DNA of 6,380 nucleotides from Acidimicrobiaceae bacterium (GTDB lineage: Bacteria; Actinomycetota; Acidimicrobiia; Acidimicrobiales; MedAcidi-G1), in contig PAXM01000010.1 of the NCBI GenBank assembly GCA_002714485.1, positions 30,203 through 36,582 on the forward strand, written 5' to 3'. Under the pieces are notes generated by a model, which was not told the origin of the DNA, did not search any database, and was given only the letters and a program-made list of their open reading frames with translations. This document shows positions 1-5,785 of this stretch, piece after piece; within the stretch, counting starts at the first letter, position 1; each line of letters starts with the position of its first letter. The position numbers were made by a program, and so were the translations under genes.

Positions 1-1
1 C

Positions 2-550
2 GATCAGAAGAGTGGAGGACAGTTTTGGCGGCTGAAGTTCATTAGCGATAGATGCCCAGATTCCCTGCCGCGACTCGCATCTGGTGCAGTAATCGTCTTG
101 GGTTTATTTCTCATGCCTGCGGTTACAGCACCATTGCGAGCTGACCTCGCTTTCTCCAATGCGCATTGGGCTGAAGCGCGCCAAGACCTGGCTGAGATGC
201 GTAGCGAGTTGGATCGGGCGGTGACGATCGACAAGCGAAACGGTTTCTTGCTGCAGAAGCGCGCACGCCTTCTGGCCCGCACGGGCCAACTGGATGCAGC
301 GATCGAAGATGCGAGTCGGGCTGCTGAACTTCTACCCGGCAGTGCGGCGGCGGCCTTGCAGGTCGCGAGATATGCAGCCGCGGACTGGGCAACTTCTGGG
401 CGACTTGGTCTCGCTAGAGAGTGGTACCGGTTAGCTATTGCGCGCGATCCCTATTCGACCGGAACTGTCGATGAGTTCGAAAGGTTCTTGGTGGCCATCG
501 GACGCGTGAATGAAGCTTCCGAACTGCGGCGTTGGCACGAAACGTTGTAA
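2..550 (+). CDS. C-terminal part of an O-antigen ligase/polymerase-like membrane protein with a TPR-like tail (5' truncated by window)
   Basis: The frame is open from the first bases to TAA at 548-550, giving the last 182 residues; the true start lies upstream. A TTG at 98 is only an internal codon, because using it would cut through a membrane helix. Visible layout: a basic segment, one hydrophobic helix at about residues 25-42 (LASGAVIVLGLFLMPAV), then a soluble alpha-helical tail. The tail carries a TPR-like pair: a helix ending in RARLLARTGQLDAAIEDAS with the A-x-x-L-x-P spacing after it (AAELLPGS), and a second pair ending WYRLAIARDPYS. A last transmembrane helix running into TPR repeats is the usual C-terminus of Wzy/WaaL-type O-antigen polymerases and ligases, which act on lipid-linked glycans outside the membrane. 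The cluster context agrees. The polymerase core is not in view, so the family call is inference; any TPR membrane protein would also fit. Confidence 0.6.
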   Translation, partial: DQKSGGQFWRLKFISDRCPDSLPRLASGAVIVLGLFLMPAVTAPLRADLAFSNAHWAEARQDLAEMRSELDRAVTIDKRNGFLLQKRARLLARTGQLDAAIEDASRAAELLPGSAAAALQVARYAAADWATSGRLGLAREWYRLAIARDPYSTGTVDEFERFLVAIGRVNEASELRRWHETL

Positions 551-671
551 TCGGCCGAGTCCGAGAAGGTGGCGATGTTCGCGCCGTCCCCGAGGGATTG
601 GTGGTGTCGGATCGTTGACCGTGGGGGCGAGAGGTGCTCAGTGATCAGTGGCTACCATTGCAGCGGTGGGT

Positions 672-677
672 GAGGGG
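672..677 (+). promoter_or_regulatory. Ribosome binding site fixing the methyltransferase start
   Basis: GAGGGG lies 7 bases before the GTG at 685, and an in-frame TGA at 679-681 rules out any earlier start. Confidence 0.6.
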
Positions 678-684
678 TTGACAG

Positions 685-1548
685 GTGGGTGATCTTGTTG
701 CCTTCCGACGCAATGTGAACGACCGGGTAGTGGACTCGTTCGGGCACGAATGGTCAAGGTTCGACAACCGACGTCTCGATCGTGGCGAACTACTGGAAAT
801 GTTCGAGGCCTATACCTCGATCTTTCCCTTCGGGGATCTACCTCAGGACGCAATCGGCTTCGACGCGGGATGCGGATCAGGACGGTGGGCACGCTTCTTC
901 GCGGAACGCGTGGGGACTCTTCACTGCGTGGATGCCAGCGAAAAAGCCGTCGAAGTTGCTCGACGGACTCTCGCAGATCGTTCGAACGTTTGCTTCCACC
1001 ACGAGGACCTCACCGAGATGAGCATCCCCTCCGGATCGTGTGACTTCGGGTACTCGCTTGGCGTACTCCATCACGTGCCAGACACGGAGCGGGCACTGAG
1101 GGCTTGCGTGGATCGGTTGAAGCCAGGGGCACCATTCCTCGTCTACCTCTACTACCGACTCGAAGACGCGGGACTGGGCCGTCGACTGACCTTGCGGATG
1201 GTCACCCTCCTCCGATACGTGGTTGCCCGCCTGCCACGACGGTTGAAGGGCCCGGTAACTGACTGCATCGCCGTACTTGTCTATTTCCCATTGGCACGAA
1301 TGGCGGCATTGGTCGAGAAGATGGGTGGGGATCCGAGCCACATACCCCTTTTCCAGTATCGGGGCCGGTCGTTCTACGTAATGCGCAATGACGCCCTCGA
1401 CCGGTTTGGTACCCGACTCGAGAAGCGTTTCACCCAGGCTGAGATCATGACTCTGCTCACCGAAGCGGGCCTGGACGACATCAAGTTCTCTGAAGATCCA
1501 CCGTGGTGGGTCGCAGTCGGTCATCGATCATCGGGCCTGAACGACTGA
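685..1548 (+). CDS. Class I SAM-dependent methyltransferase of a polysaccharide cluster
   Basis: A 287-residue cytoplasmic enzyme predicted to transfer a methyl group from S-adenosylmethionine, probably to a sugar, sugar nucleotide or lipid-linked intermediate. SAM motif I is FDAGCGSGRWARFF at about residues 59-72. An acidic residue ending strand 2 follows (CVDAS, D83), and the post-motif region is CDFGYSLGVLHHVPD at 119-133, as in Methyltransf_11/25 proteins. The C-terminal third holds a basic amphipathic segment (about 160-210), an aromatic stretch near FQYRGRSFYVMRNDALDRF, and the ending PPWWVAVGHR. I know that style of ending from methyltransferases in O-antigen and exopolysaccharide loci. 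GTG 685 is chosen because a stop sits two codons upstream and a good ribosome site precedes it. The stop TGA shares one base with the flippase ATG. The methyl acceptor cannot be read from sequence; O-methylation of a sugar is the likeliest role from context. Confidence 0.85.
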   Translation: MGDLVAFRRNVNDRVVDSFGHEWSRFDNRRLDRGELLEMFEAYTSIFPFGDLPQDAIGFDAGCGSGRWARFFAERVGTLHCVDASEKAVEVARRTLADRSNVCFHHEDLTEMSIPSGSCDFGYSLGVLHHVPDTERALRACVDRLKPGAPFLVYLYYRLEDAGLGRRLTLRMVTLLRYVVARLPRRLKGPVTDCIAVLVYFPLARMAALVEKMGGDPSHIPLFQYRGRSFYVMRNDALDRFGTRLEKRFTQAEIMTLLTEAGLDDIKFSEDPPWWVAVGHRSSGLND

Positions 1549-2813
1549 TGAACTCTTTCTCGCTCCGCCATGGGACTCCGCTTCGCTCGATGCTCGACGG
1601 ACCGCGCGGGGAGACGATGGTGGTGGCGTTCGCCCGAGTCATTTCAGCCTCCGCAGCGCTCGTTGTCGCGGCAGCGAGCGCTAGACAGTTGGGTCCCGTC
1701 GGCCGCGGTGAAATCGTCTTTGTTGTGACGGTGGCGATTCTGTGCACCGAGTTTGTGAACCTCGGCACCAACGTGAGTGGCCGGATCGAGATCCTCAGGG
1801 GCATGGACACGAAGATCGAGGATTACCTGGGGTTGATCGTTGCACTCGTTGGCGTCCAGACAGTCTTGGTCGCCACGGTCCTCGGCATAGTCGGTCCGAC
1901 GTTCTTTGGATCTGGGGTGGCGACCTGCGTGATCGGAGTGTTCCTCGGTGCGGCCATGTTCCTTTCCCACATGCTGGTTGATGCAGCGTTCGCCGTTCGG
2001 CGGACGCTACAGACCGGAGTTCGGGAACTCCTGACCGGCCTGGTGCCGGTGGTGATCGTCGTTCCGGTTGCTGTTGCTGGCGGTCTCTCCGTGGAACTGG
2101 TCCTTGCTTTGACCGCCTTGGGCTATGCCCTGGGAGCCGTATACCTCTGGGGAGTGGTTCGAAGTCGTTCTCCAAAGGCGCGCTTCGATCCCAGGACTTG
2201 GCGACCCATCGTCGGTAAGGGGTTGCCGGTCTTTGCTGGTTCAGTGGGCCAGTCTGTCGCGCTGCGTGCCGATCGGATGCTCCTCGGACTTCTATCTACG
2301 CCGGCTGCCCTCGGGGTCTTTTCTGTTGCATCGACCACCGCTGAACTACCGAGGTTGCTCCTACTGCCGGCGACTCAGGTGCTCTCCAATCGGATCGCTT
2401 CGGGTGACATCCCTCATGGAACCCTGAAAAGGATCATGTTGCGGCTGGGGTTTGGCTATTCGGCCCTCATGGTGCTGGTCGCCATGACCGGAGCAGCGGT
2501 TGTAATCCCGGTGGCTGGATCAGGATTCAGCGGCATCCGCGACTTGATCGGGGTTTTGGCTCTTGGTGAGGGGCTTTTTGGGGTGTTCCTCATCTCGACC
2601 GGAGTCCTCGCAGGGCTGGGCATGTATCGCCCGCTTGCCGTTCCCGGCCTGTTCGGAGCGGTCGTCATCGTCGTGGTCGACTTGATGGTGATCCCCAATC
2701 ACGATGAGATCGGTGCGGCGTGGGTCCGAGTCGGGGGATATGGGCTGATGGCCTTGATGTCGCTAGCCCTCGTCGCCTCTGCTATTCGGCCCTCCACACG
2801 AGTCTTGCGATGA
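1548..2813 (+). CDS. Wzx-type polysaccharide flippase (MOP superfamily)
   Basis: A 421-residue integral membrane protein likely to flip undecaprenyl-linked repeat units across the cytoplasmic membrane. I count about 12 hydrophobic helices, near residues 27-45, 53-74, 92-117, 120-147, 161-177, 180-204, 226-245, 247-265, 300-323, 331-358, 362-382 and 392-414. Family signs are the early ARQLGPVGRGE motif after helix 1, the charged RADRMLLGLL segment opening the second half, and the late GAAWVR...Y pattern before the final helix. Length and topology match polysaccharide_synt/Wzx transporters. The reading frame extends upstream to a GTG at 1503, but ATG 1548 is preferred: it overlaps the methyltransferase stop (TGATG), giving translational coupling, and the upstream extension would lie inside the methyltransferase gene. 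Another in-frame ATG at 1617 would still keep every helix. The gene ends in CGATGA, where an ATG for the next short ORF overlaps the stop. Substrate unknown. Confidence 0.85.
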   Translation: MNSFSLRHGTPLRSMLDGPRGETMVVAFARVISASAALVVAAASARQLGPVGRGEIVFVVTVAILCTEFVNLGTNVSGRIEILRGMDTKIEDYLGLIVALVGVQTVLVATVLGIVGPTFFGSGVATCVIGVFLGAAMFLSHMLVDAAFAVRRTLQTGVRELLTGLVPVVIVVPVAVAGGLSVELVLALTALGYALGAVYLWGVVRSRSPKARFDPRTWRPIVGKGLPVFAGSVGQSVALRADRMLLGLLSTPAALGVFSVASTTAELPRLLLLPATQVLSNRIASGDIPHGTLKRIMLRLGFGYSALMVLVAMTGAAVVIPVAGSGFSGIRDLIGVLALGEGLFGVFLISTGVLAGLGMYRPLAVPGLFGAVVIVVVDLMVIPNHDEIGAAWVRVGGYGLMALMSLALVASAIRPSTRVLR

Positions 2814-2926
2814 TTGAGCTCGGTAGACCTCAAGTTGAGGGTGATGTCCTCGTCGTTGGAGATCCAGAAAGAAGGCCCGCCGCGATCGAAAACGCCCTTC
2901 AGGCCACTAGGTGGTTCCGTCGATGA
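2810..2926 (+). CDS. Possible 38-residue protein coupled to both neighbours
   Basis: A short ORF fills the gap between the flippase and the next membrane protein. Its ATG (2810-2812) overlaps the flippase TGA, and its own TGA (2924-2926) overlaps the ATG at 2923 of the next gene, so both junctions are 4-base ATGA overlaps. The product begins MIELGRPQVEGDVLVVGD, continues with PERRPAAIENALQATRW and ends FRR. It has no signal peptide or membrane helix; a short hydrophobic strand (DVLVVGD) followed by a predicted helix resembles the start of a Rossmann-like fold. I recognise no family. For it: double coupling and an open frame. Against it: third-position GC is only about half, there are several AGA/AGG codons, and no clear ribosome site precedes it. 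It may be a real small protein, a translational relay that carries ribosomes to the next start, the stump of a larger gene, or chance. Confidence 0.35.
   Translation: MIELGRPQVEGDVLVVGDPERRPAAIENALQATRWFRR
2909..2914 (+). promoter_or_regulatory. Ribosome binding site for the membrane glycosyltransferase-like gene
   Basis: AGGTGG lies 8 bases before ATG 2923. It supports 2923 over the upstream in-frame GTG 2911, which overlaps this site and has no good site of its own. Confidence 0.5.
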
Positions 2927-4503
2927 TGGCGAAATTGTCGCCCTCCACCCGGTCCGGCATGGTGGTCCGAAGGGCCGTGGGGCAGCTCGCGCAACTAGCC
3001 CTCCGCCGCCCGCTAACAGCGGTTGGAATAGTTGCCTTCGTCCCTCGGACACTGCTCGCAGTCTTCGTGAATCGGGCCGACATCTGGTCGCTGGCTCCAG
3101 ATTCGGTTCAGTATCTGGCCGTCACGGAAGCGGCTGCCGATGGTCGGCTCGCAACTTTCTGGTTTGGGTATGGCGAGTCGCTCTTCCAGTCCACGAGGAC
3201 CTTTACGCTCCAGATCCTCCTCCTGTTTGAGGTCTTTGGACCGTCACGGTTCGCAGCTCAGTGCGTAGCGGTTCTCTATGGTGTCCTCGCTGCGGTGTTG
3301 ACGGTTGTAATCGCTCGGCGGCTCGTCCGCCCGGGATACGCCCTGAGCGCTGGTCTCGTGGTCGCGCTCCTGCCGTCCCAAATAGCGTTCTCGTCGGCGG
3401 CCATTCGCGAGTCGCTCATCTGGTGCCTGCTGGCCTTGACGATCTTCTTCGTGTTTCGTTCTGGTCGATCGGAACGAGCGCTCGGGAGCATCGGATGGAT
3501 GGTGGCGACCGCCGGGCCGATCTTTCTGATGTCGTATCTTCGGGTCCATTCAGCCCTGTTGGTCACCTGGTGTCTCATCGGTGGGTTACTACTCAAGGGC
3601 AGAACTCGGCTCGGTCGCTCTCTGGCTGTCGTGTTACTCGTCGTTCTACTTCCTGTTTCCATGGGTATGGGTCCCGGCGGCGTGGAGTATGCGTCTGCCT
3701 CGGCAAAGGGTCTCGGAACGGTACGTGCAGTCCTCGCCATGTCCGCTGAGTCGGCTATCGCTGCACCCTCCATGTTCGATGAGTCGGTCGTCGTTGCTGG
3801 TGACCCCACGCTCTGCTCCGAGTGCCCGTTGCTACCCGCCAACGACGGGTCCGCCAACGAGGGGTCCGCCACCTTGGATCCCTCGATGCCCGCTGAGTCA
3901 GCCAACGCTGCTGGCGGGTCAACGTCCGGACTGACCTCCGGGGCCGCGAGTGCCGTATGTGGCGTTGAATGCGACGTCGCGCCTTCCTTGCCCGGAGACA
4001 TCCTTGAGCGCGTCACGGAACTCAATACAACGAACCAGAAGTTCATCGTGGATGCCGAGGGTCGGCACATCATGTTGGACAATGACCTCGAAGCCACCTT
4101 GGCGAGCTTTCCACACGGGTTGGTTTCGGTGACACTTCGCCCATTTCCGTGGGAGGCGGATGGAGGCTTTGGACGCACCGCTGCGGCTCTGGAGTCGCCG
4201 ATCTGGTTGCTGCTGATCCTTCTTTCGGTCGTCGGCATCGTCGCTAAGTGGCGCTCATCGGATGAGGCGATTTTCCTGATGGTCCAGGTGGCGTTGTTTA
4301 CTGGCGCGGCCGCAGTAACCCAGGGGAACCTCGGGACGGCCTTCAGGCACCGTGGGCAGGTTCTAGTGGCACTGGCAGTTCTCTCCATGGTTGGCATAGA
4401 GCATCTTCGAGATCGCTGGTCTATGAATGGAATGGATAAGGGGGGAGGCCAAGGAATGGGCCATGAACAAGAAGGTCACGTCGATCACCTCGAATCCCTT
4501 TGA
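2923..4503 (+). CDS. Multi-pass membrane protein, probable lipid-linked-sugar glycosyltransferase or Wzy-like polymerase
   Basis: A 526-residue membrane protein. Residues 1-30 are basic and cytoplasmic. Helices follow near 31-49, 108-131, 138-155, 161-178, 189-205, 209-224, 231-248, 425-440, 448-464 and 477-492. After helix 1 comes an extracytoplasmic loop with APDSVQYLAV, an acidic motif placed as in GT39/ArnT-like GT-C enzymes. SSAAIRESLIW (about 157-167) and YLRVHSAL (205-212) resemble conserved spots of that group. A large outer loop (about 250-420) ends in LRPFPWE (405-411), and GNLGTAFRHRGQ (468-479) precedes the last helix; I associate these two motifs with uncharacterised polymerase/glycosyltransferase-like proteins of exopolysaccharide loci. 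The loop contains a Ser/Ala/Gly-rich insertion with four cysteines (298, 301, 346, 350). The tail after about residue 500 is rich in Met, Gly and His and has lower third-position GC, so it may be a frame-altered extension. Membrane location is secure; the reaction is inferred. Confidence 0.65.
   Translation: MMAKLSPSTRSGMVVRRAVGQLAQLALRRPLTAVGIVAFVPRTLLAVFVNRADIWSLAPDSVQYLAVTEAAADGRLATFWFGYGESLFQSTRTFTLQILLLFEVFGPSRFAAQCVAVLYGVLAAVLTVVIARRLVRPGYALSAGLVVALLPSQIAFSSAAIRESLIWCLLALTIFFVFRSGRSERALGSIGWMVATAGPIFLMSYLRVHSALLVTWCLIGGLLLKGRTRLGRSLAVVLLVVLLPVSMGMGPGGVEYASASAKGLGTVRAVLAMSAESAIAAPSMFDESVVVAGDPTLCSECPLLPANDGSANEGSATLDPSMPAESANAAGGSTSGLTSGAASAVCGVECDVAPSLPGDILERVTELNTTNQKFIVDAEGRHIMLDNDLEATLASFPHGLVSVTLRPFPWEADGGFGRTAAALESPIWLLLILLSVVGIVAKWRSSDEAIFLMVQVALFTGAAAVTQGNLGTAFRHRGQVLVALAVLSMVGIEHLRDRWSMNGMDKGGGQGMGHEQEGHVDHLESL
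3745..3915 (+). repeat. Three degenerate 24-bp units inside the membrane protein gene
   Basis: Three in-frame units start at 3745, 3778 and 3892 and encode AESAIAAP, DESVVVAG and AESANAAG. All share GAGTC followed by a GCT/GTT-rich run. Copies 1 and 3 also share the preceding Met-x-Ala context (ATGTCCGCT and ATGCCCGCT). They lie in the predicted outer loop and look like internal duplications that expanded it. Divergence is high enough that convergent low-complexity composition is possible. Confidence 0.45.
3841..3870 (+). repeat. Two tandem 15-bp units
   Basis: AACGACGGGTCCGCC (3841-3855) is followed directly by AACGAGGGGTCCGCC (3856-3870), with one mismatch. The repeat is in frame and encodes NDGSA-NEGSA within the Ser/Ala-rich loop of the membrane protein. 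The near identity suggests a recent slippage duplication that keeps the reading frame. Confidence 0.8.
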
Positions 4504-4729
4504 GCCCATGCCGATGGGAAACATGACGGTGAGGTCATAGCTATCGAAGATGTCAACTGGATTGTCAAGCGTCCCGCATGCTCGGCCCAGGCATTTCTTC
4601 TCGGGTATTTTCGGACGCAGCCGAACCGACGCCGAGATCACCAGATGGTTGTGTGTCGCCGGTGGATGAATTCGACAGGCGAGGTACCGGTGTCGTGAGT
4701 GACGATCGTGGCGAACCGAGGGAGTTCCG
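4504..4729 (+). other. 226-bp gap without a convincing gene
   Basis: This is the largest gap in the window. I find no strong terminator hairpin with a T-run and no clear promoter. Three short readings cross it. A frame runs on past the membrane-protein stop to a TGA at 4700-4702 without a usable start. A frame entering from the left, with an ATG at 4463, stops at TAG 4538-4540. A 51-codon frame from ATG 4578 ends in a TGA that overlaps the next gene's GTG. None has recognisable homology, so decayed coding sequence or a leader region for the next gene are the likeliest explanations. Confidence 0.5.
4718..4724 (+). promoter_or_regulatory. Ribosome binding site fixing the start of the first glycosyltransferase
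   Basis: GAGGGAG ends 5 bases before GTG 4730. The frame is closed upstream by TGA at 4700-4702, with no start codon between, so 4730 is the earliest possible start. Confidence 0.6.
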
Positions 4730-5785
4730 GTGACCTCGTTTGGCTATGTGCCGCTCCACCCATCGATGGCCCCCCCGGGCGACCGACGCCGGTTTCCGGG
4801 CTATGCGGAGGGTCGTTCGCTTGACTTCAGCGTCATCGAAGGGTGGGACGGAGTCGATGTTGCGGTCCTGAGCACGGAGGCTGACATTTTCCGATGGTGC
4901 AAGGCGCCGGTAGACGTCGCCGTTGTCTTGGACCTTCCAGATGCGTTTCTAGACGAGGTTTCCTCGGCGAAGACGCGAGCTCGTGGTCTGGCTAAGTGGG
5001 TCGCAGGTCCACTTTCCCGACCTGTAATGGACTATGACCGTGCGATGCGACGACTCATTGACAGGGCCGACGCAGTCGTCTGCAGCACGCCAGAGCAGGC
5101 TGAGAAACTTAAACGTCACTCAGACAACGTCCATGTCGCTCTTGACCTGCATGTGGAGATCGAACCGTTGTCGGTCGGAGAGGACACCGAAGCTGGTGCA
5201 GAGTTCTCTCGTCTGGACGTGGTTTGGGAAGGAATGCACCCAACGTTGGGCGCCATCGAGCAAGTGCTGCCAGCACTACGGATGGTTGATCAGATGAGAG
5301 GTGTCACATTCCATCTGATCACGGACCCGGCTGCCCCGCGTTTCATGAACCGTTTCTTGGTGCGGAACCTCCACAAGGTCGTTTCCTCCTGGGGCTTGAC
5401 CGTCGAGATCCATGACTGGGAGGTGGGGGTACTTCGGGACGTTGCGCAGAACTGTGACGTCGCCATTGTCCCCGTGGTTCGAGAGGACCCGTATCAACTT
5501 GGGAAACCTGAGAACCGGATGCGGATCTTTTGGCGGCTCGGCCTTCCGGTCATAGCGTCTGACACTCCTGCACACCGTCGCGCAGTGGAGTTCGCCGGCG
5601 TTCCCCTGGACACGCTGTGTGCCGGGCAGGAGGAGTGGGAGACGGCGCTGGTGTCGTATGCCGCCGATGGGGTGGGGCGCAGATTGGCTGCTGAGAAGGG
5701 ACAGGCAGCGGCTCTCGGACCTTATGGGGACCAGACGATTCTCGGTGCGTGGGACCAGGTGTTTGCGAGCGTGGGGGTCCGATGA
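4730..5785 (+). CDS. GT-B-fold glycosyltransferase (GT4/group 1-like)
   Basis: A 351-residue cytoplasmic enzyme predicted to add a sugar from a nucleotide donor to the growing lipid-linked repeat unit. The N-terminal domain opens with FGYVPLHPSMAPPGDRRRF, followed by alternating strands such as VDVAVLSTEAD and VDVAVVLDLPDAF. It includes the acceptor-domain signature RADAVVCSTPEQAEKL (112-127), which in these enzymes follows a long amphipathic helix. The C-terminal donor-binding domain starts near VVWEGMHPTLGAIEQVL (164-180). It contains VTFHLITDP, the helix-strand CDVAIVPVV (242-250), and the donor-site stretch GKPENRMRIFWRLGLPVIAS (258-277), where related enzymes have a K-x-N-K/R pattern before GLPV. 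The protein has no membrane segment. Its first Rossmann strand is short, so the N-terminal domain is compact, but a stop upstream leaves no longer start. The stop overlaps the next glycosyltransferase start (ATGA). Donor and acceptor sugars cannot be assigned. Confidence 0.8.
   Translation: MTSFGYVPLHPSMAPPGDRRRFPGYAEGRSLDFSVIEGWDGVDVAVLSTEADIFRWCKAPVDVAVVLDLPDAFLDEVSSAKTRARGLAKWVAGPLSRPVMDYDRAMRRLIDRADAVVCSTPEQAEKLKRHSDNVHVALDLHVEIEPLSVGEDTEAGAEFSRLDVVWEGMHPTLGAIEQVLPALRMVDQMRGVTFHLITDPAAPRFMNRFLVRNLHKVVSSWGLTVEIHDWEVGVLRDVAQNCDVAIVPVVREDPYQLGKPENRMRIFWRLGLPVIASDTPAHRRAVEFAGVPLDTLCAGQEEWETALVSYAADGVGRRLAAEKGQAAALGPYGDQTILGAWDQVFASVGVR
5773..5777 (+). promoter_or_regulatory. Weak G-rich ribosome site before the second glycosyltransferase
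   Basis: GGGGG lies 4 bases before ATG 5782 and 7 bases before the adjacent in-frame ATG 5785. Spacing favours 5785, while the ATGA overlap with the previous stop favours coupling at 5782; the two starts differ by one residue. Confidence 0.35.

Noticed and set aside
98..550. First gene starting at TTG 98
   Set aside because: The frame is open to the window edge, and this TTG lies inside a hydrophobic helix, so the gene is better read as truncated by the window.
551..580. Possible terminator after the first gene (GGCG and CGCC around a 7-base loop)
   Set aside because: The stem is only four base pairs with no T-run after it, so it is not distinguishable from chance in GC-rich DNA.
615..658. 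Possible promoter before the methyltransferase (TTGACC at 615-620, TACCAT at 653-658)
   Set aside because: The two hexamers are 32 bases apart, far from the usual 16-18, and neither has a matching partner at proper spacing.
1503..1547. Longer flippase start at GTG 1503
   Set aside because: It would overlap the methyltransferase by 46 bases and add a charged non-family leader. The TGATG junction at 1548 is the better start.
2814..3052. Antisense reading across the small-ORF gap, with a protein-like stretch GVFDRGGPSFWISNDEDI and high third-position GC
   Set aside because: It is codon-aligned with the plus-strand 38-codon ORF, so its third-position GC simply mirrors that ORF's first-position GC. 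It has no ribosome site and runs into both neighbouring genes. I could not tie it to a family.
3276..4397. Long antisense reading frame (373 codons) across the membrane protein gene
   Set aside because: It is a low-stop shadow of a GC-rich gene. Its product is Arg/Ser/Pro-rich without motifs, while the plus strand gives a coherent membrane protein with helices and conserved motifs.
4578..4733. 51-codon ORF ending in a GTGA overlap with the glycosyltransferase
   Set aside because: No ribosome site, third-position GC near half, and a Pro/Arg/Asp-rich product without structure. The overlap alone is not enough to call a gene.
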